From positions 27,168-91,167 of the forward strand of contig JADLGN010000015.1 of NCBI GenBank assembly GCA_020849295.1: a DNA stretch of 64,000 nucleotides. The letters are read 5' to 3'. Of the stretch, positions 53,125 to 62,282 are shown one piece after another; the first letter of the stretch is position 1; every line of letters begins with the position of its first letter. The position numbers were made by a program, and so were the translations under genes. Below the pieces are notes generated by a model, which saw only the letters and a list, made by a program, of their open reading frames with translations, had not been told where the DNA came from and made no database searches. Source of the DNA: Bacteroidia bacterium. Its GTDB lineage: Bacteria > Bacteroidota > Bacteroidia > NS11-12g > UBA9320.

Positions 53125-55673
53125 TAGAAGTAGCATATACCGGCGAAAATTTATTACCAGGTAATATTGGTCATTTCTTCGTTGCATTAGCTTTTTGTGC
53201 GGCTATTTTTAGTGGCATATCATATTTTTTGGCAGTAGAAAAAAGTGAATTTTGGAAAAAATTCGGAAAAATTTCTTTTTTCGTACATACTATTTCTGTT
53301 GCAGGTATTTTTATCACATTATTTTTTATTATTTACGGACATTACTTTGAATACAAATATGCGTGGCAACACAGTTCAAAAACACTCCCATGGTATTACA
53401 TGCTTTCATGCTTTTGGGAAGGACAGGAAGGTAGTTTTTTGCTTTGGATGTTTTGGAATGCAATAATCGGAATACTCCTAATTTTAAAAATAAAGGATTG
53501 GCAAAGCCCTGTTTTGGCAATAGTTTGTATAACACAAGTAGTTTTGTCAAGTATGCTGCTTGGAATAGAAATAGGCGATGTTTTTAAAATTGGCAGTAGT
53601 CCATTTTCATTACTTAGAGATGAAATGGCTGGTACATCGCCAATTTTCAGAAAGAGTGATTATTTAATAAATATTACAGATGGAAGAGGGTTGAATCCCT
53701 TACTTCAAAATTACTGGATGGTAATACATCCACCGGTATTATTTTTTGGATTTGCATCGGGGCTTGTACCATTTGCGTTTGCAGTTGCCGGATTGTGGAC
53801 AGGTAAATACAAAGAATGGCTAAAACCTGCTTTACCTTGGACTATAATTTCTGTAATGTTACTTGGTGCCGGAATTATAATGGGAGGATTTTGGGCTTAT
53901 GAGTCTCTTTCGTTTGGGGGGTATTGGGCTTGGGACCCGGTTGAAAATGCTTCATTAGTACCTTGGCTAATTCTAATTGCAGCCCTGCATATAATGATAG
54001 TTTACAAAAATACAGGCACAAGCATTATCCTTACTTACATTTTAAGTATTGTACCTTTTTTATTAATTCTTTATGCTACATTTTTAACAAGAAGCGGAAT
54101 TTTGGGAGATTCAAGTGTACATTCATTTACCGATCTTGGCTTAAGTGGGCAATTGCTTGTATTTATGTTTTTATTTTATGTTCTGCCTCTCTTTGCAATA
54201 ATTAAATCAAAAGCACAAAAAAAATGGTTGCATATAAGTTACTGGAGTTTTTTTATTTTAAACATTACATTAAGTTTTATAAGTAAAAGTGATATAGTAA
54301 GTGAAATTATTAAATGGGTAAACATTTCGTATTTTGTAGCTATAGGAGTTTGGTTTGTATTGTATTTATTCAGAACATTTCCCTTGAGTTATACCGAAGA
54401 GAGTTTTAAAAACAGAAGTTTATGGTTGTTTTTGGGGAGTTTGGTATTGGTAATTTCTGCATTTCAAGTAATACTTGTAACATCATTTCCAGTAATAAAT
54501 AAAATATTTGATACCAACATTGCCCCACCTACTGATGCAATGACATCATACAACAAATTTCAATTACCAATAGCTGTAATTTTAGCTGTTCTTGCTGCAA
54601 TTTCTCAATTTTTTAAATATAAAAATACTAATATCAGCAAAACTCTTATTCATATATTCAAAAATCTGGTATTGTCTATTATTATTACATCTGCATTAAT
54701 GTTAGTTTTTAAAATCTATGCAGTTAAATATTTGATATTAATGCTTGCTTCCGTTTTTGCAGTATTAGCAAATCTTTCGTATTTTATTGAGATTTTAAAA
54801 GGAAAAATAAAAGTTGCCGGAGGTTCGGTAGCACATATAGGTTTTGGTTTAATGCTTATTGGAATATTAGTTTCAGGAGAAAAAAAACAAGTTATTTCAA
54901 TTAACAAAACTGTAAACTATACCGATGTGGCAGACGAAAAAACCAAGAGAGAAAATGTATTATTACTAAAAAATGATACAGTATTGATGGATAAATTTAA
55001 AGTTGTATATACCAAAGATACAGTAATAGGAAAAAACACACATTACAGAGTAAAATATAAATCAATAAATAGTAACGAAGAATTTACCCTTGAACCAAAT
55101 GCACAGATAAGCAATGAACAATTAATGGCTAATCCTGATATAAAACATTATCCAACTTATGATATATATACTTACGTTAGCAGCATACCTGATAGAGAAA
55201 AGCAAGCAGCTGAACCGTGGGGCGAACCACATACATATAAAATTAAACCAGGTGATACTATTTTGGCAGAAAATGGAATTATAATTTTTGAAAGCATTGA
55301 TAAAAATGTAAAACAACAAAAAACTAATATTGGTAATGAAATGTGGGCAGCAAACCTTAAAATAATTTCAAAAAGTAAAATATATTATGCAAAACCAATT
55401 TTTGCAATTACAAAAAATTCATATTACACAATAGAAGACCAAATAAATGAAGCCGGAATGAAAATGGTTTTTTATGTAAAAGCAGAAAATGGAGTAGTTT
55501 CAGCATATATTGATTTATCTGAAAGACCACCAGTAAGAGATTTTATAATTTTAAAAGCAATAGTGTTTCCTTATATAAATTTATTATGGGGAGGAGTAAT
55601 TATTATGATGGCAGGTTTTGTAATATCAGCCATAAAAAGAAGTAAAGATTATAGAAAAACTCTTGAAAGCTAA
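53121..55673 (+). CDS. ccmF: Cytochrome c heme lyase CcmF/CcsA-family protein
   Basis: The 850-residue membrane protein has about 14 predicted helices and the WWD-type heme-handling motif GGYWAWDPVENASLVPWL (near residue 270), preceded by NPLLQNYWMVIHPPVLFFG. The C-terminal 250 residues form a soluble domain (NKTVNYTDVADEK to AKPIFAITKNSYYT) before a last helix. It ligates heme to apocytochrome c. It is larger than E. coli CcmF (about 650 residues). Its end overlaps the next gene by 11 bases. Confidence 0.92.
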   Translation: MIEVAYTGENLLPGNIGHFFVALAFCAAIFSGISYFLAVEKSEFWKKFGKISFFVHTISVAGIFITLFFIIYGHYFEYKYAWQHSSKTLPWYYMLSCFWEGQEGSFLLWMFWNAIIGILLILKIKDWQSPVLAIVCITQVVLSSMLLGIEIGDVFKIGSSPFSLLRDEMAGTSPIFRKSDYLINITDGRGLNPLLQNYWMVIHPPVLFFGFASGLVPFAFAVAGLWTGKYKEWLKPALPWTIISVMLLGAGIIMGGFWAYESLSFGGYWAWDPVENASLVPWLILIAALHIMIVYKNTGTSIILTYILSIVPFLLILYATFLTRSGILGDSSVHSFTDLGLSGQLLVFMFLFYVLPLFAIIKSKAQKKWLHISYWSFFILNITLSFISKSDIVSEIIKWVNISYFVAIGVWFVLYLFRTFPLSYTEESFKNRSLWLFLGSLVLVISAFQVILVTSFPVINKIFDTNIAPPTDAMTSYNKFQLPIAVILAVLAAISQFFKYKNTNISKTLIHIFKNLVLSIIITSALMLVFKIYAVKYLILMLASVFAVLANLSYFIEILKGKIKVAGGSVAHIGFGLMLIGILVSGEKKQVISINKTVNYTDVADEKTKRENVLLLKNDTVLMDKFKVVYTKDTVIGKNTHYRVKYKSINSNEEFTLEPNAQISNEQLMANPDIKHYPTYDIYTYVSSIPDREKQAAEPWGEPHTYKIKPGDTILAENGIIIFESIDKNVKQQKTNIGNEMWAANLKIISKSKIYYAKPIFAITKNSYYTIEDQINEAGMKMVFYVKAENGVVSAYIDLSERPPVRDFIILKAIVFPYINLLWGGVIIMMAGFVISAIKRSKDYRKTLES

Positions 55674-56433
55674 AATTTCATTTATTGGCTCTGGCAATTT
55701 AGCTACACACCTTGCTAATGCTTTTGATTTATCAGGTTATACAATTCATCAGATTATTAGTAGAAACGAAAGCACAGGCAAAACACTTGCAGCAAAATAC
55801 TCAGCTTTTTTTGATACTAAGTCACAAAATATTGACTCATCAAGCGATTATGTGTTTATTGCAGTTTCTGATAATAATATTGAAAGTGTAATAAAAGATA
55901 TAATTACAGAAAAACCGTTATTTGTACATTGTGCAGGAAGTGTTTCATTGAATACTATAGCTGTATGTAAACCAAATACTGCCATTTTTTATCCATTACA
56001 AACATTTACTAAAAATAGAAACCTGAATTATTTTGAAATACCTGTATTTATTGAAGCAAATAACGAATTAAATCTAAAAAAAATAAAACTATTGGCAGAT
56101 AGTTTTTCAAATAATGTAAATGAACTTAACTCTGCAAAACGTCTAATTTTGCATTTGTCAGCAGTTGTTTCAAATAATTTTACAAACCACTTGCTATACG
56201 AGTCTGAAAAATTACTACATAATGAAAATATGCCCTTAAAATGGCTTTATCCTTTGCTTTCAGAAACAATTCACAAAGCATTTGAATTTGGACCTGGCAA
56301 TAGCCAAACAGGACCTGCAGCAAGAAACGACGAAAAAACTCTGAAATTACACCTTGATATATTAGATAATCAACAATCTTTAAAAGAAATATATAAAATA
56401 ATTTCAGAACAAATCAAAAACAAAACAACTTAG
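55663..56433 (+). CDS. Rossmann-fold protein with DUF2520 C-terminal domain
   Basis: The 256-residue protein begins at TTG 55663, inside the ccmF 3' end. The N-terminal NAD(P)-binding fold (ISFIGSGNLATHLANAF) and middle HCAGSVSLNTI lead into the helical DUF2520 domain (LHLSAVVSNNFTNHLLY, GPAARND). It resembles F420-dependent NADP oxidoreductase and ProC-like enzymes. The substrate is unknown. It converges with the GNAT gene, overlapping by four bases. Confidence 0.87.
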   Translation: MKAKISFIGSGNLATHLANAFDLSGYTIHQIISRNESTGKTLAAKYSAFFDTKSQNIDSSSDYVFIAVSDNNIESVIKDIITEKPLFVHCAGSVSLNTIAVCKPNTAIFYPLQTFTKNRNLNYFEIPVFIEANNELNLKKIKLLADSFSNNVNELNSAKRLILHLSAVVSNNFTNHLLYESEKLLHNENMPLKWLYPLLSETIHKAFEFGPGNSQTGPAARNDEKTLKLHLDILDNQQSLKEIYKIISEQIKNKTT

Positions 56434-56864
56434 TTTCTATTTCTATAAATCATTTTAAAATGTTCAATTCCTGCTTCTTCAAACATTTTACCATGTATTT
56501 CAAAACCTGCTTTTTTATAAAGATTAATGGCTGTAACCTGAGAATGTAAATAAATTTGCTTATTCTCAATTTTCACATCTTCAAGTATTTTATTTAATAA
56601 AAACCAAGCAATACCTTGTTTTCTGTATTTTTTTAAAACTGCAAATCTTTCAAGTTTTATACCATTCGAAGTATACCTGTATCTGGCAGTTGCTAAAAAA
56701 ATTTCGTTATTTTTTACTATATAATGAGTGCTTATTTCTTCATTTTCATATTCAAGTTCTGGCGGACATTTTTGTTCAATCACAAACACCTTGTGCCTAA
56801 TTTCAAAAGCGTAGTTTCTTAAAACAACATCATCAAATTGAAACTTAATAATTTCTAAAGCCAT
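56430..56864 (-). CDS. GNAT-family N-acetyltransferase
   Basis: The 144-residue protein has a GNAT core with the acetyl-CoA-binding region ERFAVLKKYRKQGIAWFLLNKI (motif A, RxxGxA) and the C-terminal LYKKAGFEIHGKMFEEAGIEH. It transfers acetyl groups; the substrate is unknown. It resembles the ElaA group in its ending. The likely -7 box lies eight bases before its ATG. Confidence 0.88.
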   Translation of the reverse strand: MALEIIKFQFDDVVLRNYAFEIRHKVFVIEQKCPPELEYENEEISTHYIVKNNEIFLATARYRYTSNGIKLERFAVLKKYRKQGIAWFLLNKILEDVKIENKQIYLHSQVTAINLYKKAGFEIHGKMFEEAGIEHFKMIYRNRN

Positions 56865-56872
56865 TGCAAATG

Positions 56873-56880
56873 CAAAAATA
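56873..56880 (-). promoter_or_regulatory. -7 box (TATTTTTG) close to the GNAT start codon
   Basis: The minus strand reads TATTTTTG, an exact consensus match, ending eight bases before the ATG at 56864. This leaves almost no leader. Confidence 0.45.
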
Positions 56881-56887
56881 AAGGAGT

Positions 56888-56918
56888 TTTGATAAGTTGT
56901 ATTTTTAAATTAAATTCG
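56888..56918 (+). promoter_or_regulatory. Promoter of the aldolase-accD unit
   Basis: A -33 TTTG (56888-56891) is followed 19 bases later by TAAATTCG (56911-56918), one base from TAnnTTTG. It lies 29 bases before the ATG at 56948 and is divergent from the GNAT promoter. Confidence 0.45.
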
Positions 56919-56947
56919 CAGCCCTTATTTCAAAATAATAGCTGAAA

Positions 56948-58006
56948 ATGAGTTTATCAAAAATTACAAAACTTCTCGGATCAAATGCCGACTACTTGTT
57001 GAACCACAAATGTAAAACAATCTTAAATGAAAGGTTGCTCAAACCAAATCCAAATTATTATATTGATTCTTTTGCAAACAGTAACAGAAATCCTCAGGTT
57101 TTAAGAAGTCTGTCGCAAATTTTTAATACCGGTAATTTAGCAAATACAGGATATGTGTCAATATTACCTGTTGACCAAGGAATAGAACATAGTGCAGGTG
57201 CATCTTTTGCCCCAAACCCTGACTATTTTGATCCTGAAAACATAGTAAAACTTGCTATAGAAGGTGGTTGTAATGCTGTTGCTTCATCTTATGGAGTACT
57301 TGCATCTTGCTCAAGGAAATATGCTCACAAAATCCCATTTATTGTAAAAATAAACCATAATGAATTTATATCAAAGCCAAACAGATATAATCAAATTATG
57401 TTTGGAACAGTAGAAGATGCTTGGAATATAGGTGCAGTAGCAGTAGGAGCTACAATATACTTTGGCTCAAATGAAAGCGACAGACAAATTGTAGAAGTAG
57501 CCGAAGCATTTGAACATGCACATCAGCTTGGAATGGCTACAGTATTGTGGTGTTATCTAAGAAATGATCAATTTAAAAAAGACGGTAAAGATTATCATGC
57601 AAGTGCAGACCTAACAGCTCAGGCAAATCATCTTGGTGTAACAATACAAGCAGATATTATTAAACAAAAGCTACCAGTAAACAATGGGGGATTTACAGAA
57701 CTGAATTTTGGCAAAACACATTCAAAAGTTTATAGTGAACTTACTACAGACCACCCGATTGATTTGTGCAGATATCAAGTTGCAAATTGTTATATGGGCA
57801 AAATTGGACTAATAAACTCAGGTGGTGAAAGCAAGGGAGCAAGCGACCTGTCTGAGGCAGTTACAACCGCAGTTATTAATAAACGCGCTGGTGGTTGTGG
57901 TCTTATTTCAGGCAGAAAAGCCTTTCAAAAACCATTAAAAGAAGGTGTAGAATTGCTAAATTCAATTCAAGAAGTATATCTTGAAAAGTCTGTTACAATT
58001 GCATAG
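56948..58006 (+). CDS. fbaB: Class I fructose-bisphosphate aldolase (DhnA/FbaB type)
   Basis: The 352-residue protein matches the DhnA-type class I aldolases. It has [20 protein letters not shown], a Schiff-base region with KINHNE, and [22 protein letters not shown]. The FbaB-like insert [13 protein letters not shown] and a phosphate-binding GGGxSKG-like [11 protein letters not shown] near the C-terminus also fit. It splits or forms fructose-1,6-bisphosphate in glycolysis and gluconeogenesis. It precedes accD by 24 bases. Confidence 0.92.
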   Translation: MSLSKITKLLGSNADYLLNHKCKTILNERLLKPNPNYYIDSFANSNRNPQVLRSLSQIFNTGNLANTGYVSILPVDQGIEHSAGASFAPNPDYFDPENIVKLAIEGGCNAVASSYGVLASCSRKYAHKIPFIVKINHNEFISKPNRYNQIMFGTVEDAWNIGAVAVGATIYFGSNESDRQIVEVAEAFEHAHQLGMATVLWCYLRNDQFKKDGKDYHASADLTAQANHLGVTIQADIIKQKLPVNNGGFTELNFGKTHSKVYSELTTDHPIDLCRYQVANCYMGKIGLINSGGESKGASDLSEAVTTAVINKRAGGCGLISGRKAFQKPLKEGVELLNSIQEVYLEKSVTIA

Positions 58007-58030
58007 TTTCATTTTAATTAAAAAATAAAA

Positions 58031-58912
58031 ATGAGTAATTGGTTTAGAAGAGTAAAAAGAGGGATAGAAACCTCAACAAAAGAAAAAAAAGAAACACCTG
58101 ACGGACTTTGGCACCAATGTACTAAATGTAAAAAACCTATTACTGTAAAAGATCTGGTAAAAAATAGCTGGGTATGTCCTAAATGCGAATATCACGAAAA
58201 AATTGGATCAGAACAATATTTTCACATATTGTATGATGAAGATAAACATACTTTATTATTTGAGAATATAAACTCGGCAGATCCATTGAATTTTGTTGAT
58301 TCGAAGCCATATCCCGACAGAATTGTAGATGCATGCAAAAAAACCGGGCTAAATGATGCTGTGAGAGTTGCAGTAGGAAAAATAAACGGGAAAAAACTTG
58401 TAACAGCATGTATGGATTTTAAATTTATTGGAGGCTCAATGGGGAGCGTAGTGGGTGAAAAAATAGCAAGAGCAATAGATTATGCAAGAGAACATAAGTA
58501 TCCATTATTAATTATTTCAAAATCAGGTGGTGCAAGAATGATGGAGTCTTCATATTCATTAATGCAAATGGCAAAAACATCAGCTAAACTTGCACTATTA
58601 TCAAAAGATAAAATTCCATACATTTCATTAATGACAGACCCAACCACTGGCGGAGTTACAGCGTCATTTGCTATGCTTGGAGATTTTAATATAGCAGAAC
58701 CAGAATCGTTAATAGGTTTTGCAGGACCAAGAGTTATTAAAGAAACAATAGGAAAAGATTTGCCAAAAGGATTTCAGCGAGCTGAGTTTTTGCTTGAAAA
58801 AGGATTTTTGGATTACATAGTAAACCGTAAAGTTCTTAAGCAAAATATATCGAATCTGATGTCATTGGTTTATGATAAAAAAAACAAGAAAAAAGAAACA
58901 GAAGAAGTGTAA
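58031..58912 (+). CDS. accD: Acetyl-CoA carboxylase carboxyltransferase beta subunit
   Basis: The 293-residue protein has the N-terminal four-cysteine zinc finger (CTKCKKPIT then CPKCEYHE, about 34-56) and the crotonase-like core (GGSMGSVVGEKIARAIDYA, SKSGGARMMESSYSLMQMAKT, DPTTGGVTASFAMLGD). It moves carboxyl from biotin to acetyl-CoA, giving malonyl-CoA. accA is not adjacent. It connects to the yceD-plsX-fabH cluster functionally, not by position. Confidence 0.96.
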   Translation: MSNWFRRVKRGIETSTKEKKETPDGLWHQCTKCKKPITVKDLVKNSWVCPKCEYHEKIGSEQYFHILYDEDKHTLLFENINSADPLNFVDSKPYPDRIVDACKKTGLNDAVRVAVGKINGKKLVTACMDFKFIGGSMGSVVGEKIARAIDYAREHKYPLLIISKSGGARMMESSYSLMQMAKTSAKLALLSKDKIPYISLMTDPTTGGVTASFAMLGDFNIAEPESLIGFAGPRVIKETIGKDLPKGFQRAEFLLEKGFLDYIVNRKVLKQNISNLMSLVYDKKNKKKETEEV

Positions 58913-58966
58913 ACTCACAATTAAAAAAAATATTAGATTTGCAAAAAATATAAATATAGAAAATAA

Positions 58967-59344
58967 ATGAATTTCCCAAAAGAATTGAAATATACAAAAG
59001 ACCATGAATGGGTTAAGGTAAATGGAGATGTAGCTACAATAGGAATTACCGAATTTGCACAAAGCGAACTTGGCGATATAGTTTTTGTTGAAATAGAAAC
59101 TGTAGGTGAAAACCTTAAAGCACATGAAATTTTTGGAACAGTAGAAGCAGTTAAAACCGTTTCAGATTTGTTTTTACCTGTTAGTGGAGAAATTATAGAA
59201 AAAAATCCAGAACTTGAAAATAATCCCCAACTTGTAAATACAGACCCTTATGATGGAGGCTGGATGATAAAAGTAAAAATGAGCAACACTGCCGAAATTA
59301 ACTATCTGATGACATCAGAAGATTATGCTCAAATTGCAGGATAA
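58967..59344 (+). CDS. gcvH: Glycine cleavage system H protein
   Basis: The 125-residue protein has the lipoyl-lysine site in GTVEAVKTVSDL (Lys63) and the conserved DHEWVKVNGDVATIGITEFAQSELGDIVFVE in two segments. It shuttles the aminomethyl group between the P, T and L proteins. The other gcv genes are not here. It is followed after 80 bases by the rpmH promoter and gene. Confidence 0.96.
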   Translation: MNFPKELKYTKDHEWVKVNGDVATIGITEFAQSELGDIVFVEIETVGENLKAHEIFGTVEAVKTVSDLFLPVSGEIIEKNPELENNPQLVNTDPYDGGWMIKVKMSNTAEINYLMTSEDYAQIAG

Positions 59345-59364
59345 TTATTATTTTAATAATTACT

Positions 59365-59395
59365 TTTGCTTTTTAACTTTATTAAATTAAATTTG
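59365..59395 (+). promoter_or_regulatory. Consensus promoter of rpmH-rnpA-yidD
   Basis: A -33 TTTG (59365-59368), a 19-base spacer and a -7 TAAATTTG (59388-59395) match the Bacteroidota consensus exactly. The ATG of rpmH is 29 bases downstream. Confidence 0.7.
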
Positions 59396-59424
59396 CACTC
59401 CTTTTTAGAAAAATACAATTTTAA

Positions 59425-59583
59425 ATGAAACGCACTTTCCAACCATCAAACAGAAAAAGAAAAAATAAGCACGGTTTCAGAACCCGTATGGCTACCAAAA
59501 ATGGTCGCAAAGTATTAGCTGCACGCAGGGCAAAAGGTCGCAAGAAACTTACAGTTTCTGATGAAAGCCGCCACAAATATTAA
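59425..59583 (+). CDS. rpmH: 50S ribosomal protein L34
   Basis: The 52-residue basic protein begins [19 protein letters not shown], the universal L34 signature. It continues [22 protein letters not shown] with a short C-terminal extension ([10 protein letters not shown]). It is a component of the large ribosomal subunit. It is followed nine bases later by the rnpA frame, the conserved rpmH-rnpA-yidD order. Confidence 0.97.
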   Translation: MKRTFQPSNRKRKNKHGFRTRMATKNGRKVLAARRAKGRKKLTVSDESRHKY

Positions 59584-59607
59584 TAGCGAAACTTGAGCCA
59601 TCAGGTT

Positions 59608-59991
59608 ATGGCAGGTATTTACACATTATCAAAAGCTGAAATACTTTCAAGCCGTAAATTAATAGAAAAAATATTTAGAAGAGAGGGTGAAATGATTACA
59701 AAGTTTCCCCTCTCTTTTATTTTTATGAAATTTAATTTTAATGAAAATGCAAAAGCACAAATTCTTTTTTCAGTTTCATCAAAAAAAATTAAAAAAGCAC
59801 ATGACCGAAATAGGATTAAAAGGCTGCTAAGAGAGAGCTATCGCTTGCAAAAACCTGAAATATATAGCAAAATTGATTGTTGCAAATATATTTTTTGTTT
59901 AAATTATAATTCGACTGAAATTGCAGAGTTCAATGAAATTAATGAAAAAGTAATTTATTTGATAAATGAATTTTATAAAAAAATTTCTTAA
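59608..59991 (+). CDS. rnpA: Ribonuclease P protein component
   Basis: From ATG 59608 the product is 127 residues; a TTG five codons earlier (59593) is possible. The RnpA pattern is present: [17 protein letters not shown] at the start and the RNR-like [24 protein letters not shown] basic helix. It helps RNase P RNA mature tRNA 5' ends. It lies between rpmH and yidD, overlapping yidD by 26 bases. Confidence 0.93.
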   Translation: MAGIYTLSKAEILSSRKLIEKIFRREGEMITKFPLSFIFMKFNFNENAKAQILFSVSSKKIKKAHDRNRIKRLLRESYRLQKPEIYSKIDCCKYIFCLNYNSTEIAEFNEINEKVIYLINEFYKKIS

Positions 59992-60205
59992 AATTCTTGC
60001 TTATCCTTTGTTAATGGTAATATGGTTATATCAAAAAACAATTTCGCCATTATTACCTCCATCTTGCCGCTATACACCTTCTTGCTCTCAGTATGCAAAA
60101 GAGGCATTATTAAAATATGGAATTTTTAAAGGTGGTTTTCTTTCAATAAAGCGAATAATAAGTTGTAACCCTTGGGGCGGACATGGGCATGACCCTGTAC
60201 CATAG
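59966..60205 (+). CDS. yidD: Membrane protein insertion efficiency factor YidD
   Basis: The 79-residue protein has the YidD (DUF37) signature: an N-terminal amphipathic segment, [28 protein letters not shown] with paired cysteines, and [12 protein letters not shown] at the C-terminus. It acts with YidC at the inner membrane. The order after rnpA is conserved. No yidC is seen here. Confidence 0.95.
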   Translation: MNFIKKFLKILAYPLLMVIWLYQKTISPLLPPSCRYTPSCSQYAKEALLKYGIFKGGFLSIKRIISCNPWGGHGHDPVP

Positions 60206-60287
60206 AAATTTTTAAAAGTTTGGATTTATGTTTTTTTAAATGTTAGGAATTAATATTCAATTCTTAATTTTATCAGGTGCATAACTA

Positions 60288-60295
60288 TAAATTTG
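60288..60295 (+). promoter_or_regulatory. -7 box (TAAATTTG) directly before the second E1 fusion
   Basis: An exact consensus match that ends four bases before the ATG at 60300. Transcription starting about 5-7 bases after the box would begin at or just past the start codon, so a leaderless mRNA or a different real promoter is implied. Confidence 0.45.
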
Positions 60296-60299
60296 TAGT

Positions 60300-62276
60300 A
60301 TGGATTTTAATTCTTTTAATATTTCATCTGTACAATTAAAAGAAATATATAAAGCACTTGTAAAACCAAGACTTATAGAAGAAAAAATGCTTATTTTATT
60401 AAGACAAGGTAAGGTAGGCAAATGGTTCAGCGGAATAGGCCAGGAAGCAATATCAGTTGGGCTTACACTTGCTTTAGATAGTGACGAATACATTTTTCCT
60501 CTTCATCGCAATCTCGGCGTATTTACAACAAGAAAAATCCCTTTTGCTAAACTATTATCTCAGTGGCAGGGAAAAAAATCAGGATTTACTAAAGGTAGAG
60601 ATCGTTCATTTCATTTCGGTACACATCAGTTTCATATTATTGGAATGATATCTCATCTGGGAGCTATGAATGGAGTAGCTTGTGGAGTTGCACTTGCCGA
60701 AAAACTTAATAATTCGTCAAAGTGCACAGTTGTTTTTAATGGTGATGGTGGTGCAAGTGAGGGTGATTTTCATGAGTCAATAAACTTAGCAGCAGTCTGG
60801 GAATTACCGCTTATTTTTTTAGTTGAAAATAATGGATATGGATTGTCAACTCCTTCAAATGAGCAGTTCAAACAAAGAAGTTTTGCAGACAAAGGAGTTG
60901 GTTATGGAATTGAAGCAGTTTCTATTGACGGTAACAATGTGTTGGAAGTTTACACTACTATTAAGAAAATTGCAGAAGAAATAAGACAAAAACCTCGTCC
61001 TTTTATTATTGAATGTATTACATTTAGAATAAGAGGACATGAAGAAGCTAGCGGTGTAAAATATGTGCCACAAAATTTGATAAAAGAATGGGAGACAAAA
61101 GACCCTATAAAAAATTTTGAAAACTTTTTATTATTTAAAAATATAATTGATGAAAGCTATATTGAAATCATAAAAAATGAAATAAATACTGAGATAGAAA
61201 ATGGAATAGCATCTGTTTTTTCTGAACCCGAAATAACAGCGGAAAGTAGTGAAGAAATAGGTGATGTTTATTATCATTACGAATATTTAAACAAAACCGA
61301 TAGTACAAAACACAAATCAGAAAAGCGATTTATTGATGCAATAAGTGACGGATTAAGGCAAAGTATGGAAAAATATAATAAACTCGTACTTATGGGGCAA
61401 GATATAGCAGAATATGGTGGAGTATTTAAAATTACTGATGGTTTTGTAAAGCAATTTGGTAAAAACCGAGTAAGAAATACTCCAATTTGTGAATCGGCAG
61501 TATTAGGTGCTGCTTATGGTTTATCAATAAAAGGGAAGAAAGCTATGGTAGAAATGCAATTTGCAGATTTTATAAGTTGTGGTTTTAATCAGGTAGTGAA
61601 TAATATTGCCAAAAGTAATTACCGCTGGGGACAGAATGCAGATGTTGTAATAAGAATGCCTACAGGTGCCGGCACAGGTGCAGGACCATTTCATTCGCAA
61701 AGCAATGAAGCATGGTTTTTTAAAACTCCTGGTTTAAAAATTGTTTATCCATCTACACCATACGCAGCTAAAGGTTTACTTTGCGAAGCATTTAATGACC
61801 CCAATCCTGTTATGTTTTTCGAGCATAAATATCTTTACAGAAATATTAAAGAGATAATCCCAGACGAGTATTATACATTACCAATAGGTAAAGCTGAAAT
61901 TGTAAATACCGGAAATGATATTACAATTGTATCTTATGGTTGGGCTGTATATTGGGCATTAGAAGTAATTGAAAAAGAAAATCTATCAGTTGATTTGATA
62001 GACTTACAAACTCTAATGCCTTGGGATAAAGATACTGTTAAATCATCTGTAATTAAAACCGGGAAATTACTGATAGTACACGAAGACACTATAACTGGTG
62101 GCATAGGAGCAGAAATTGCAGCTTGGGTATCAGAAAATTGTTTTAAATATCTTGATGCACCGGTAGTGAGAGTTGGAAGCCTTGATACGCCTATACCTAT
62201 GAATGATGAATTGGAAAATAATTTTTTAGCCAAAAAATACTTAAAACAATCTATTACAGATTTACTCGAATATTAA
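60300..62276 (+). CDS. 2-oxoacid dehydrogenase E1, fused alpha and beta subunits (copy 2)
   Basis: The 658-residue protein has the same alpha-beta design as the copy at 34959. The alpha half holds GDGGASEGDFHESINLAAVWELP with NNGYGLS (thiamine diphosphate site). The beta half starts FIDAISDGLRQSMEKYNKLVLMGQDIAEYGG and ends with the transketolase C-terminal domain. It resembles pyruvate or acetoin/branched-chain E1. The substrate is not decidable. It stands between yidD and a glycosyltransferase with no E2 or E3 nearby. Confidence 0.9.
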   Translation: MDFNSFNISSVQLKEIYKALVKPRLIEEKMLILLRQGKVGKWFSGIGQEAISVGLTLALDSDEYIFPLHRNLGVFTTRKIPFAKLLSQWQGKKSGFTKGRDRSFHFGTHQFHIIGMISHLGAMNGVACGVALAEKLNNSSKCTVVFNGDGGASEGDFHESINLAAVWELPLIFLVENNGYGLSTPSNEQFKQRSFADKGVGYGIEAVSIDGNNVLEVYTTIKKIAEEIRQKPRPFIIECITFRIRGHEEASGVKYVPQNLIKEWETKDPIKNFENFLLFKNIIDESYIEIIKNEINTEIENGIASVFSEPEITAESSEEIGDVYYHYEYLNKTDSTKHKSEKRFIDAISDGLRQSMEKYNKLVLMGQDIAEYGGVFKITDGFVKQFGKNRVRNTPICESAVLGAAYGLSIKGKKAMVEMQFADFISCGFNQVVNNIAKSNYRWGQNADVVIRMPTGAGTGAGPFHSQSNEAWFFKTPGLKIVYPSTPYAAKGLLCEAFNDPNPVMFFEHKYLYRNIKEIIPDEYYTLPIGKAEIVNTGNDITIVSYGWAVYWALEVIEKENLSVDLIDLQTLMPWDKDTVKSSVIKTGKLLIVHEDTITGGIGAEIAAWVSENCFKYLDAPVVRVGSLDTPIPMNDELENNFLAKKYLKQSITDLLEY

Positions 62277-62282
62277 ATTATA

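Noticed and set aside
59365..60205. Replication origin near rpmH-rnpA-yidD
   Set aside because: No dnaA gene, DnaA-box cluster or other origin genes are visible here, and gcvH and an E1 gene flank the cluster.
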